A program made the translations under genes and the position numbers. The notes beneath the pieces are model-generated. The model was not told where the DNA came from, searched no databases, and saw only the letters and a list, made by a program, of their open reading frames with translations. A stretch of 64,000 nucleotides of DNA from Desmodesmus armatus (Eukaryota; Chlorophyta; Chlorophyceae; Sphaeropleales; Scenedesmaceae): the NCBI GenBank assembly GCA_007449985.2, contig VIIQ02000647.1:248001-312000 (forward strand), given 5' to 3'. Position 1 is the stretch's first letter; each line of letters starts with the position of its first letter. Below are positions 24,801-35,600 of the stretch, piece by piece.

Positions 24801-26397
24801 CCTCCGCGGTTGGTGGCGGTAGCCATCACCGCCGCCGCCACGACAGTTTTTGGTGCCGTAGGCAACTTGTAGTGCATGTGGGGTCACACCAAAGCTTTGT
24901 GCGTGCATAGTCCAAAAACAAGGCAGCTCCTGCTGCTCTCGAGGCTAACTGCTAAAAGCCCCACCCTTGCATGCCTGATGTTGCAGTTCTTGCCGAACTT
25001 CTGCCTTTCTGCAGCACACTCAATCAGCCACAACACAACCTTGCCGCACTTGCTACAGCCGCATCCTGCACACATCAACGATGTCACTGTGTGTGTCCGC
25101 TCCTGCTGTCCTTGCGTGCAGGAGGACGCCAGCAGTAGTGGCTATCATATCAAGTATGTGAGCCATGTCTATTCTGATGGAGCAGACTGTGTGCTGACAG
25201 GGGCCCCCAGGACGGCTGAGGTAAAGTCTGCCCCCCCCCCCCCCAGTTTTTGTCCTTGCAACAGTTACGGTGTCAGATGCGAACCTTCATGGGTAAGCCG
25301 TGAAAATTCACAAGGGAGCCAGGGGAACAACCTCCACACTTGGCCCAGGAATCTGCAGAGGGAGTCCAGCAGTGGGCTCACAAATTCGATAAGAATTGTT
25401 ATCATTACACTGTTCATTTGCAGCTGGTGACAAAGTTGGTGACGTGATCAGTGTCTGTAGCTTGCAGTGGTTTGGTGGGGGCACCGCACATGATGTTATT
25501 GGTCCATGCTGTGCTGTGCCATGTCGTGCTGTGTGCACAGGTCCGCTACACGTGTGCACGGGACGCGAAAGACAATGTGGTGCTGTCCGTACGGGAGTTT
25601 CCAACCTGCAACTATGTTGTGGTGGTGTCAACGCCCTTCCTGTGCAAACACCCCGCTTTTGTGCCAGCGGTAAGTTCACCATGATCGCATGCAAGTAGTA
25701 GAGTCTCTGCATCACCTTGGGCGGCACATATTGCTGATGCAAGACTTTGATGTAACTGCCACCTAGCTGCACCTACCTCATGTCTCATGTGGTACAGAGA
25801 TGGATGAAGAGGACAGCAGCAGGCATTACCGATCAGTGCGTGGGCTTTCAAATGCACCCCGGCCATGCCGCGGTGTGCTGTGCCCCTTATCCGTTGGGTG
25901 ACAGTCGTCTGCACAGCACTTGTTGGGTTGGGCCCCAAGTTGAAACCTGGGCCGCACTGTGTCTCCGAATGTGTGGAACCTGCATACCAAGGACCTGCTG
26001 GGTCCTGTGCTGTCCAGACCCTGGACTGCCCAGCTCAATCGGGCTGCTAGGGATATGGGCAACATGGATCTTTGCTTACACGCCGTGGTTGTTGCTACAG
26101 GTGCAGGACACGCGATTGGTGTCATGCCTGCCGATAGATGAGCAGGGGCAGGCAGTCTTGAAAGAGCTGCAAGCATTGGCAAATGGGGTCAAGGCAATCC
26201 CAGACCGCAGTGAAGATGCAGATGATGTGAAGACACTTCGGATAGCAGCATCGCCACCCGCTGCTGCTGGGCAGCCGGCCCAGGCACAGCCGCAGAGACG
26301 TGATGCGGCGAGAAGTGAAGCAGCTGAGCAGGCGCAGCAGCAACGGCAAAGCAGTGATCAGATAGGAGATGAAGAGGAAGATAGAGATGAGTTGTGA
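21856..26397 (+). CDS. OS-9/Yos9-type ER lectin (ERAD substrate receptor)
   Basis: Ten exons: 21856-21946, 22136-22204 (or 22010-22204), 22468-22604, 22965-23028, 23542-23621, 24109-24252, 24630-24698, 25122-25220, 25541-25669, 26101-26397; 392 aa (434 with the longer second exon; both stay in phase). Residues 1-22 form a signal peptide (MQVHVLLSGLLCLLLLHTAS). The MRH domain is split over several exons: LMTDAAGQRYNCSIPG, then GLWTYEVCHKKHVRQF, then YVSHVYSDGADC, and the Y-T-C...C-N-Y...C-K-H-P block followed by VSCLP. These are the conserved Cys and sugar-binding positions of OS-9. OS-9 recognises trimmed N-glycans on misfolded proteins and passes them to the HRD1 ubiquitin ligase. The C-terminus is acidic and ends in RDEL, a KDEL-type ER retention signal, supporting ER-lumen residence. 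Confidence 0.92.
22868..22940. repeat. Intronic ~21-bp repeat GCAAGCATGCCAACA
   Basis: Three to four near-copies of GCAAGCATGCCAACATGCAGCCT in the intron before the OS-9-like exon at 22965. The core GCATGC is palindromic. No coding role. Confidence 0.65.
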
Positions 26398-27100
26398 CCA
26401 GTAACTGAGTTGGTACTTTGAGCGTTATTGGGTACCTTGGGCCACATGTCAGCACTGTGTGGCTAGGGCTGTGGGTCTACGGCAGGCTGTTGAACCTGTG
26501 GGTTTGCTCCTGTTGGGCTCTCCTTTGGGGCGGCTACCTGCACCGCTGGCTGTACTCACCACACCTCAAGTTGATGCATCCAATGGATCAAAAATTTAGA
26601 CAGGTAGACGTGCCCCCTGGGGGTGGTTTCCCCCCTGCTGCCTGAGCACTGGGACAGAGCTCGGCAACATAACCAGCCCCTCAAAACACACATGCCAGGA
26701 TGACAGCTGCCACTACACACAGGTGCAGCATGTTGGCCATGGCACAAGTTGAGGCACAAGTTGATGTTGGATCAGCCTTGTTGGCAATCTCTGTCCCGAG
26801 AACGCTGGTGCAACAATGACGAACGAGAACAATAATATGTACATTTCACAGGTGTGTGCAGGGTCTAGAAGCGCTGAATCAGACGTTCCGACATCATTCA
26901 AAGATGGATCAGCTTGTTGACCGACAAATGGACACCCGATTGGTGCCAAACTCAACGCCATCGTTGACAACACTGACAATGCGTCAGTCTGATGCTGTTG
27001 TGTGAGCCTGCGATACCTGCATCCCTCTCGTCCAAAGCACCAACAGATCACATCTTGGCTTCTGTGCTCACGTGCTGTGACGTCTAAACTGCACTCCATC
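26398..27100. other. Spacer downstream of OS-9-like gene
   Basis: No gene recognised. It contains the 3' UTR of the OS-9-like gene and the promoter of the following same-strand gene. I found no TGTAA here, so the poly(A) site of the upstream gene is unassigned. Confidence 0.4.
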
Positions 27101-29742
27101 ATGGCTTCCTTTGCATCTCAGCGGCGTCTGTCCGTCTCGGCAAGCGTGCCTCGTCGCACACAGGGGGCCTACCTCCCCACCCGCACCCATGTGGTCAGCA
27201 GGCCCAGGCACGTTGCTAGGTCTGGCCTGGGTGACATGCTCGACGTTGGCAGGAACGATAGGAAGGCCCTCCTGCACAGCTTCTACCATGACCTGGACTT
27301 GCAGAAGCTGGTACGTCTCGAAACTGATTCCTGGGGGTTGCTGGTGCCCATGCTGCTGATCATGATGTCAGCTGGTGTTCCCTGGCCAGGTCCAAAATGC
27401 ACGCACCGCCAACTTGCACAAACAGGCAGTACGCTGAGAGCGCCCATAAACACATGCACACAATCTAGTTCAACCCACACACAGTCTGATTGGCCCTGCT
27501 TTCCCCAGTATACCCAGCAACACATTTTTGAGCTGTGCTGACCCCATGGTGGGTACTCCCAAAAACGCAGACCTTTGATCTGGCGTGCAACACTGCTGCT
27601 TACAGGCCGGCATCATGGCAGATGACTTCAAGATGGCGGAGGATGGCGGCAGCAAGACGTACAGCAAGCAAGGTGGCTGTGTTCCTGTTGAATCCGAAAG
27701 ACAAACTGATGCAGGCTGCATGCTGCATCAGCTGTATTGTGCAATACCTCCTCCCGTCAGACAGAAGGGCGTGGTGTGTTGCAGCTTGTGAATCTGGGCA
27801 TGTTGTGCTGTGCTGTGCTGTGCTGTGCTGTGCTGATGGCACATATGTTAACACATGCATGGCACCAAGGCAACCTCATCCTTGTTTTGCAGCAACCTCA
27901 CTTCTGCTGGCACCATGTGCTTCTGCTGCTGTCTTGCCTTGTCTTGCCTTGCATCCAGACTACCTCGCCATATTGGGCTCTGTGTTGGCAGCGGTCCCTG
28001 ACTTCCGTTGGGGTGCTGCTACCAGTGGTGAAACTGACAAGGATGGATATGCAATCGTGACTGTCACTGCCACTGGTGAGCAACCTTTTCACTTTCCCTG
28101 TCCTGTAAGGCCCCTAGGCTTGTTGGTCCCTTTCAGCCCCTCTTGCTTGTGGGGCAGGTTCAACAAGGGACCGTAAACGTGAGCTTGAAGTTTGCGAGCT
28201 GCCATGGCACTGTGTGCTTGCGTTTGTGTAATGCACATGGCATGTTGGGTTGGATGCATGACCCTCCAGTGTGCTGTGCACTACTGTAGCAGCAAGCATG
28301 TGTCAGCATGTGCTAGCATGTTGCAAAATTTGCCCAGCACACACCAAGGACAGCAGAGCACAGCCACACACTACGTGATGAACTGCTGAGCACTCAATAT
28401 TCCATCCCAAGCCGGCATGCAGCAGTGCATGCGCCTGCACATATTGCAGGCTAGCCTTTTCCACAACACTGTAGCTTCCTCCCCAATCTGGTGTTTGGAA
28501 AGAGAAAGTGCATCCAACCGTACAACAACCATGTATGCCTGCTGCTGTTTGTTGCTGCTGCATGCAGGCCACCACACCGGCAGCCCTCTTCAGCTGCCTG
28601 GTCTGCCGCCTGTGGAGCCCACTGGAAAGCATTTCTGCCTGGCTGAGGAGGTGGGTGGGGCCCAGGGGGTCAAACCGTTTACAGTGAGGGTTCCGGTGGG
28701 GGGGGGGGGGCAGGGGGCTCCCGGGAAGGAAGGGGCTCCAGAACGGGTGGGAGTTTGTCTGGTGGGGGTTGGGAAAATGACAGCATCGAGACAGCATTGT
28801 CACCAAGTATGGCCACACTAGTGGTGCCAGCCTCCCTTGTGGTACATCTGTGGATGTGCTTATGTAACAGGCCGCAGCTGACCACATGTAATGGTGACAC
28901 CTTGCATGCTGGGGTGCCAGCGTATGGTCTTGTCACATGTAACCAGTGCCCGTCTGTGCCTAGCACATATTGACATCTACTCTCTGCAGTTCTGCATGTA
29001 AGCTGATCTTTTGAAGTGTTTGCTCTGCGTAAACTGCATGCCGTGTTGGGCCTGTTATGCTGCTTGTACCTTGCAGGTTCAGAAGGTGAAGGTGACTGGT
29101 GATAAGGTCAAGGAGATTGTGGTAAGCATCCTCATCAGCGTCTGCTTCTCTCCTGTTTGAATCCATGTTTGCTGTGGTTGTCGCTTTCCTCTGCTCTCCC
29201 ATCTCTACAATAACAGTGAATGGCTGGCATGAGCCCCTTGAGCTTCAGCTACAGGTGTGACATTGAATTATCTAGTACACGTGCTGTGCTTGGGTGAATC
29301 CGTTCTTGAAATTGATGGCCTTGTGTCGACTACCCCATGAGCCTGTGGCTCCCTTGTGGGTTGCATGGCTTCGCCGTGCCCAACTTCTGTAATTGTAACT
29401 GTGTCGCCTACCGTTCTGCCTGACCGCCCCACGTTCCCCTTGCCTCCTGCTCCCTTGCCCCATCTGTGTCAGTAGAGAGCCAACATTCAATGTGCATGCC
29501 GATTCACACTAGGTCAGTCCCATAAGCATGGTACAAGAGTGACGTCCACACAGAAAGCCAGGGCTGTATGTGTATGTTGACCCCTTGTGCTTGTCTGCGG
29601 ATGCGGCTGAGCTTGTTTGAAATTGTGTTTGTGTGTGTGTGTGTGTGTTCAGGTCCTGCCTACCAAGGGAGCTGGCCCACGTGCTCTGTACCAAGTTTTG
29701 GGAGGCAAGCTGCCAGTCAGCAGTTCTGCACCCAAGCCGTAA
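27101..29742 (+). CDS. SnoaL-like (NTF2 superfamily) protein, probably plastid-targeted
   Basis: Six exons: 27101-27310, 27606-27672, 27959-28075, 28568-28650, 29077-29121, 29653-29742; 203 aa, phases consistent. The first ~45 residues are Ser/Arg/Val-rich with almost no acidic residues (ASFASQRRLSVSASVPRR), typical of a chloroplast transit peptide. The rest fits a SnoaL-like alpha+beta barrel: helix with FYHDLDLQKLAGIMADDF, then YLAILGSVLAAVPDFRW, then strands GYAIVTVTATG and TGKHFCLAEEVQKVKV, and the closing GPRALYQVLGGKLP. The family includes polyketide cyclases and many proteins of unknown role, so no reaction is claimed. The last intron ends in a (GT)n run before its acceptor. Confidence 0.85.
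27802..27837. repeat. TGTGC pentanucleotide repeat in intron
   Basis: Six to seven tandem TGTGC units between exons 27606-27672 and 27959-28075 of the SnoaL-like gene. The same pentamer occurs (opposite strand) in the channel gene intron near 16200. Confidence 0.7.
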
Positions 29743-29824
29743 GAGGGTAATCCAGGACACCAGGCGGCAGTTATGAACCGAATCGAGCCTGAGGCAGCAG
29801 GAAGTCAACAGCAGCAGTCATGAA

Positions 29825-29829
29825 TGTAA
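29825..29829 (+). terminator. TGTAA poly(A) signal
   Basis: TGTAA lies 82 nt after the stop codon at 29740-29742 of the SnoaL-like gene, a plausible spacing for the chlorophycean poly(A) signal. Confidence 0.5.
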
Positions 29830-32452
29830 CCAACCCCTTGAAGTATGTTGCTGCTGATTGGGCATGTCTGGCTACTGTAGCTGCCTGATCAGCAGATGTG
29901 TGGGCTGACTCATCCAATTTGCGTATTGGAGGGGGTTTTGCAGCAGTAAATACAGCAGCAGTGATGCATGCAACATCTTTATGCAATGGTGTGCGGGAAG
30001 TGTGGTCGCATGGTGGGTGTGTGAAGCTTGCACAGAGCATGTTGGTGGGTCGATGGCACGTGCAGTTGAGGTGCTGGCGGGTTTGTGGTGGCGTGGCAGT
30101 GTTAGTGGTACGTGGAGTTTGTGCTGTCAGATGATGTGGCTTGGTGTATGGAAGGGGCACCAGAGGTGCTGTGGCTTTGGATAGGAATTGCTGTTCTCTG
30201 TCTGAAACAATGTCATTGTGTGGGTTGTATGTCTACCCAAGCGTGCTGCTGGCGGGCGCTGGTTTTTGGCTTCACCAGACTTACGTCAGTGTTGACACAA
30301 GTTGACATGCACCTAGTCAGTGGGTGGGGCAGTTTTCAAAGGCTTTGGGCATATCAGGGTGACACGAATTTGTTTGCACGAGTCGATGTTGTGGGGTCAA
30401 GATCACCCTGTGTGCTGTGGCATGTCGAGTTGGGCTGCGCGAGGCAAGCACGATTGGGTGCATGTTGTACAGGAGTAGTACAGGAGTTGAATGAATGGGT
30501 GCATGTGTACAAGCGTTGTGTGTGACCAGCCTGTTGGGACGTGCCTCCCTTGTAACTCGCAAGGAAAGAATTGCTGGGAATGGGTTGAGGCAAGTTGAGG
30601 TTCACAGGAGTTGACTCCCTCAGTGCAACTTGCTGCTGTTCTCAATCCTGCCAGGCATGATGATTGTGAAGAGCTTGCCAACCCTGCACCCTTGGTTCAC
30701 TGACTCACTGGGTGCTAATCTTTATGCTGCCTGGCAGCAAGTTGCTGCAGAGTCGGTGCATTCTTGTGTACCTTTCCAGTATTGCTGCCCTCAGATTGCC
30801 GGAGGGCACTCTCTTGAGGCATGGGCTCACACAGTCACTTAACATGCAGCTGTGGTCACACCATGTCTGTACAGCTGATCCGCAAACAAGGGGGGTGCTG
30901 AGGTATGTCGGCATCAGCTCGACACGTGGCAAATGCTGGCATGCCCTCTTGTGCGAAAGCTGGTGACAGCTGCCGACAAGATGCCCAATCCTCTAACTGT
31001 AACCACGCAGTAAAGCGATTCCTGTGAGCATGCATGACAAGGATGCAGGTTGCCTGCCGGGCAGTGCCCTGTGCCGTCTTGAAAAAAAGAGGTGATGAGA
31101 CACATAAGCCTCACATCAATGGGATCGATGAAGCAACAATTTTAAACCTGAGTCAGGGATACATGCATGTGTACAAGCATCAGTCTTGTGACACCAGTGC
31201 TCGGCGCAAGCAGCCAGATGGTGTGGTGGTTGTCCACCAACCATGGCTCAACCACACAGGACTTCTCAACAGGGGACACACTGTGAAACGCGTGTCTGCC
31301 TCGTGAGCAACATACCAGGCAAGACCGACAGGGTTGGCATCCAAGATAACCAGAGGGAACACCACAGCGTGAAGTGGTCGGCGACGTTGTCAGCATGATA
31401 CAGACAGCATCAACTGTCAGCCCCACACTGCAGCAGCACAACTTCAATAGGCAGAAGGTGACACCCAGCTGGTGTGGCATGGCATGCTTTGTGGTCTCCT
31501 GATCAGGGCTACGTAGTAAACCCTGCGCACCAACAGGATAGTCAAACAGGTGCCTGGCTTGCTGCGTACCATGTACGCAGCGACAGATCACCTAGCTTCA
31601 GCTGAAGCAGCGCACAAGCAAGCCTGCCAGGTTTTCTGGGGGGCCTGCGGCACTGGGCAGCAACCAGCATTGGGGAAGGCCCCATGAAAGAGGGCATGCA
31701 TACGCGCAATTGCGCCCAAAGTGACTTTACTGGCTCGTAATTGTGCTAAAATCTCCCAGATGCAGTGCTGCGATTGCAGCAGCTGTCTGGGAATGCACAC
31801 AGCAGGTGCCATCATACATATTCACACAAAGTCACTGTAACAGCACGGTGCCCAAGTCAAAGTGCAACGAAAAGCCATTTTTGGGCGGGCCAGGGCCTGG
31901 CAAGTCGAACCAGCCAAAGCAATCACCTTGAAGGTACATCACACAACCACTTTTTTAGAAGGCAGGCCAACAGCACCGTCACTCACAGGACAACAAAATT
32001 TTCCAAGCCCCCAGCAAGCACTCAGTGCGGCACTTCCTTGTGCCACCACCTCTCACAGTCTGGTGCTGCGCATGCCTTCCACTCTTCACAGTAGGCCCTC
32101 TGGGCACCCTCATGAGACCAAAGCTCGCTGGCTAGCGCCGAGGTTGGGACTCTGTCCCCAATTACTGTACTGTACTGTACAGCACGCCAACTGTACACAC
32201 ACCTGCAGTCATGGGCCATGCCTGCCCAGATGTTGAGGCTCAACCAGCACTGCCGTGGCACGGCAGACGTCTCTAGGCGCTGTTGGGCAGCGAGGCTGTT
32301 GCCGCAACAGGCACAGCCACAAGCATCCCTCACACTATAGTGCGGCTACAGATACAGTTTGACTCCGACAGACCGCGCCAGCACTGTTACAGCAGTGCAC
32401 ACTAGTACTAGGCATGTCTTTGATCCCAACCCGGTTGGGATTTGAAAGTTGG
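29830..32452. other. Intergenic region, no gene recognised
   Basis: Open frames up to about 150 codons occur on both strands but none has domain-like composition or splice-consistent partners. A single isolated copy of the 24-bp minisatellite unit (CACCTTGAAGGTACATCACACAA) sits at about 31925-31948, some 500 bp left of the main array, which hints at older spread of that repeat. Confidence 0.4.
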
Positions 32453-32546
32453 TACCTTGAAGGTACATCACACAAGCACCTTGAAGGTACACCACACAAT
32501 CACCTTGAAGGTACATCACACAAGCACCTTGAAGGTACATCACACA
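32453..32546. repeat. 24-bp minisatellite, left fragment (4 units)
   Basis: Four units of ACCTTGAAGGTACATCACACAAGC, ending at the LINE 5' junction. The unit contains the 11-bp palindrome ACCTTGAAGGT. The array resumes at 42131, directly after the LINE 3' tail. Confidence 0.9.
32536..32546 (+). repeat. Target-site duplication, left
   Basis: TACATCACACA here is repeated at 42128-42138. The two copies bracket the LINE. Because the target is itself a tandem repeat with TACATCACACA in many units, the true duplication length cannot be fixed exactly. Confidence 0.6.
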
Positions 32547-32642
32547 GCCTATAGGCTTATCGACTTGTCATAAGCCTGGCAGGTAGAATGTAGAATGTAG
32601 AACTGCGTAGCTCAGAGCAGTCCGGGCAGAAGCAGCGGTCGC

Positions 32643-35600
32643 GTGGAGAGAGGAGTATCGGAGCTGGAGGTGAGTAGGAAAGGTAGGTTGGTGATATGGA
32701 CTTCGTTTCTGCTGCTTGTGGGGCTGCTGGGGCTAGCCACGCCCGGCTGGCACCACCATCAATCAGCAGGTCAGCGAACGTCCCTGAATGCACTCTCCCC
32801 GGCCAGCTGCCCTTCACCGACTGCGACAATCAGCAACTGTACACGTTCTATAATACCTACGTGGATCTCAGAGGCCAGCAGTAGCCTACAGCAAGTTTTT
32901 GGCCCTAACGGTCACTGCCTCTCTGCCCAGCACTGGCACTCCAGCCAAGCCTGGGAAGCAAAATACATCCAAAAGGATTGCCCTTTACCATTCGTTGACT
33001 GTGGGCAATCACAGGCAGCGTTTGGCAGCCCCTTACCCAGCAGTAGTTGTGGTTCGCCACAGCTGCTGCTGGGCAGCCCCTTACCCAGCAGTGGTTGTGG
33101 TTCGCCACAGCTGCTGCTGGGCAGCCCCTTACTCAGCAGTGGTTGTGGTTCGCCACAGCTGCTGCTGGGCAGCCCCTTACCCAGGAGTGGTTGTGGTTCG
33201 CCACAGCTGCTGCTGGGCAGCCCCTTACCCAGGAGTGGCTGTGCTTCGCCACAGCTGCTGCTGGGCAGCCCCTTAATCAGTAGTGGCTGTGGTTCGCCAC
33301 AGCTGCTGCTGGGCAGCCCCTTACTCAGCAGTGGTTGTGGTTCGCCACAGCTGCTGCTGGGCAGCCCCTTACTCAGCAGTGGCTGTGGTTCGCCACAGCT
33401 GCTGCTGGGCAGCCCCTTACTCAGCAGTGGCTGTGGTTCGCCACAGCTGCTGCTGGGCAGCCCCTTACTCAGCAGTGGCTGTGGTCTGCCACAGCTGCTG
33501 CTGGGCAGCCCCTTACTCAGCAGTGGTCGTGGTCCGCCACAGCTGCTGCTGGGCAGCCCCTTACTCAGCAGTGGTCGTGGTCCGCCACAGCTGCTGCTGG
33601 GCAGCCCCTTACTCAGCAGTGGTCGTGGTTCGCCACAGCTGCTGCTGGGCAGCCCCTTACTCAGCAGTGGTTGTGGTTCGCCACAGTTGCTGCTGGGCAG
33701 CCCCTTACTCAGCAGTGGTTGTGGTTCGCCACAGCTGCTGCTGGGCAGCCCCTTACTCAGCAGTGGCTGTGGTTCGCCACAGCTGCTGCTGGGCAGCCCC
33801 TTACTCAGCAGTGGTTGTGGTTCGCCACAGCTGCTGCTGGGCAGCCCCTTACTCAGCAGTGGTTGTGGTTCGCCACAACTGCTGCTGGGCAGCCCCTTAC
33901 TCAGCAGTGGTTGTGGTCCTCCACAGCTGCTGCTGGGTAAACCCTTACTCAGCAGTGGCTGTGGTGCGCCACAGCTGCTGCTGGGCAGCACCCCGACTCA
34001 CTACTCAGGCACCATGAACACTCCCTTGCAGCCCTCTGCTCAGCACTGGCAATGGCACTCCTTTAGGGAAAGGTCACAATCTACAGGATGGGCACAACAA
34101 TTGGGCCTGTACGTATCCTATACAGCTGCTCTCCTGCCACTGTGTGCCACAGTGCTACTGCTGGTGCTGCTGCTGTGTCAACACAACCATGGCAGCCACG
34201 CAAACGTTGGCACATCATCGAAACGAAAGCGAAACTTATCACGGAGACCAATGGGCAGCCCTGTGCGGACAGGAGCAGCTATAGGCAAACTTGACCGAGC
34301 GGTCAAAATGATCGAGCAGCTGGAACGAATGAGCTACTCGAAACAACATCATTACGTCCGTTTGGCAAGCATAAGGAAGTACAAGTACTACCTCAGGCAG
34401 ATACGCTACCTCCTGCATCCAAAACACCAGTACACAGTCAGACACACAGTAGAGGCCATCCCCATGCAGGATGCCCCATACATTCGCAACAGAAAGCTAC
34501 CCAAACACCTCTACAGCCAGGATCCAAGTAGACCTGTCCCAAGTTATACAGCTACCATTGCTAGCAGCACACCAGATGCCCTTGCTGAAGGCACACAACA
34601 GGGCAAGCACTACACCCCAGCCATAGACCGTCCTGGAGGAGGCGATGTGCAGGGGGGTCCCCAGGGGCTGTCCGCACCTGATGACGTGTGGATACAGCCA
34701 CAAGACATAGGCCTCTACTGCGAACCCCAATATGCTGGCCACTGTGGAGCCCATGCTCTTGCGGCCATGCTCAAGCGCCAAATTGCTCAACACCCTAACT
34801 ACCTAGTGCCACAGCTCAGGCAGTGGACCACAGATGAAGGCATTGTCAGATGCAGGCGTTACCTTGAGCTTGACTACACCTACTACGGAGCAGAAGGATG
34901 GTACTCGCCGGAGGCACTCAACCACTGGCTCAGGCACAACACCGAAGAAACTGCCACTCTGCTTCAATTCTGCTGGATTGGTCATGACACTGTATATACC
35001 AAGCAAGAAATACTGAACAAGGCACCACCAGGATGCAAAGCCCTAATGATAAAATACCTACACGACGACACCATCTGTCACTACAAAACTTGGGTTGAGG
35101 CACACGGAAACTGGTATGAGTGCGAAAGCATAGCCTTCCGTGCCCAGGGCAAAGTGCGCAAGCTCACAGACATGGACTGGCTAACACTAGCACCGTCCCA
35201 GCCCAACGCAGACGACACCGTACTGTATACACTTGTCCAGCTGGACCCACATACTAGTGGACGTGACATGCAACCACGCATACGCAGGCCAAGCATCAGT
35301 GTGCAGGCAACCACTCTGCAATGGGTGGATGGGGAAACGTTGACTCTCTGCACCCAAGCGGGTCCTAGCAGACATTCAGCAGGCCGCCGTAGCTCTGCCC
35401 TGGGACAGGGCGACAACCCAACTAACAAGTCCCTCCCCAAGTGGCAAAGAACAACCAAAGGGGACAGATCAGAGCCATATGCCAGGCCCCCCGCCTTGTT
35501 CACCAGGGCCCCGGCCACACAAACAAAGGCACCCACCACTGTACGCAAAAGCAAAACAAGCATAGCCTCGAATCCCATCAAAACCAAATGGGTCACGCCG

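Noticed and set aside
32912..33991. 359-codon minus-strand frame and other plus frames through the 48-bp array
   Set aside because: By-products of a 48-bp tandem repeat; only the frame continuous with the LINE protease and APE regions is supported.
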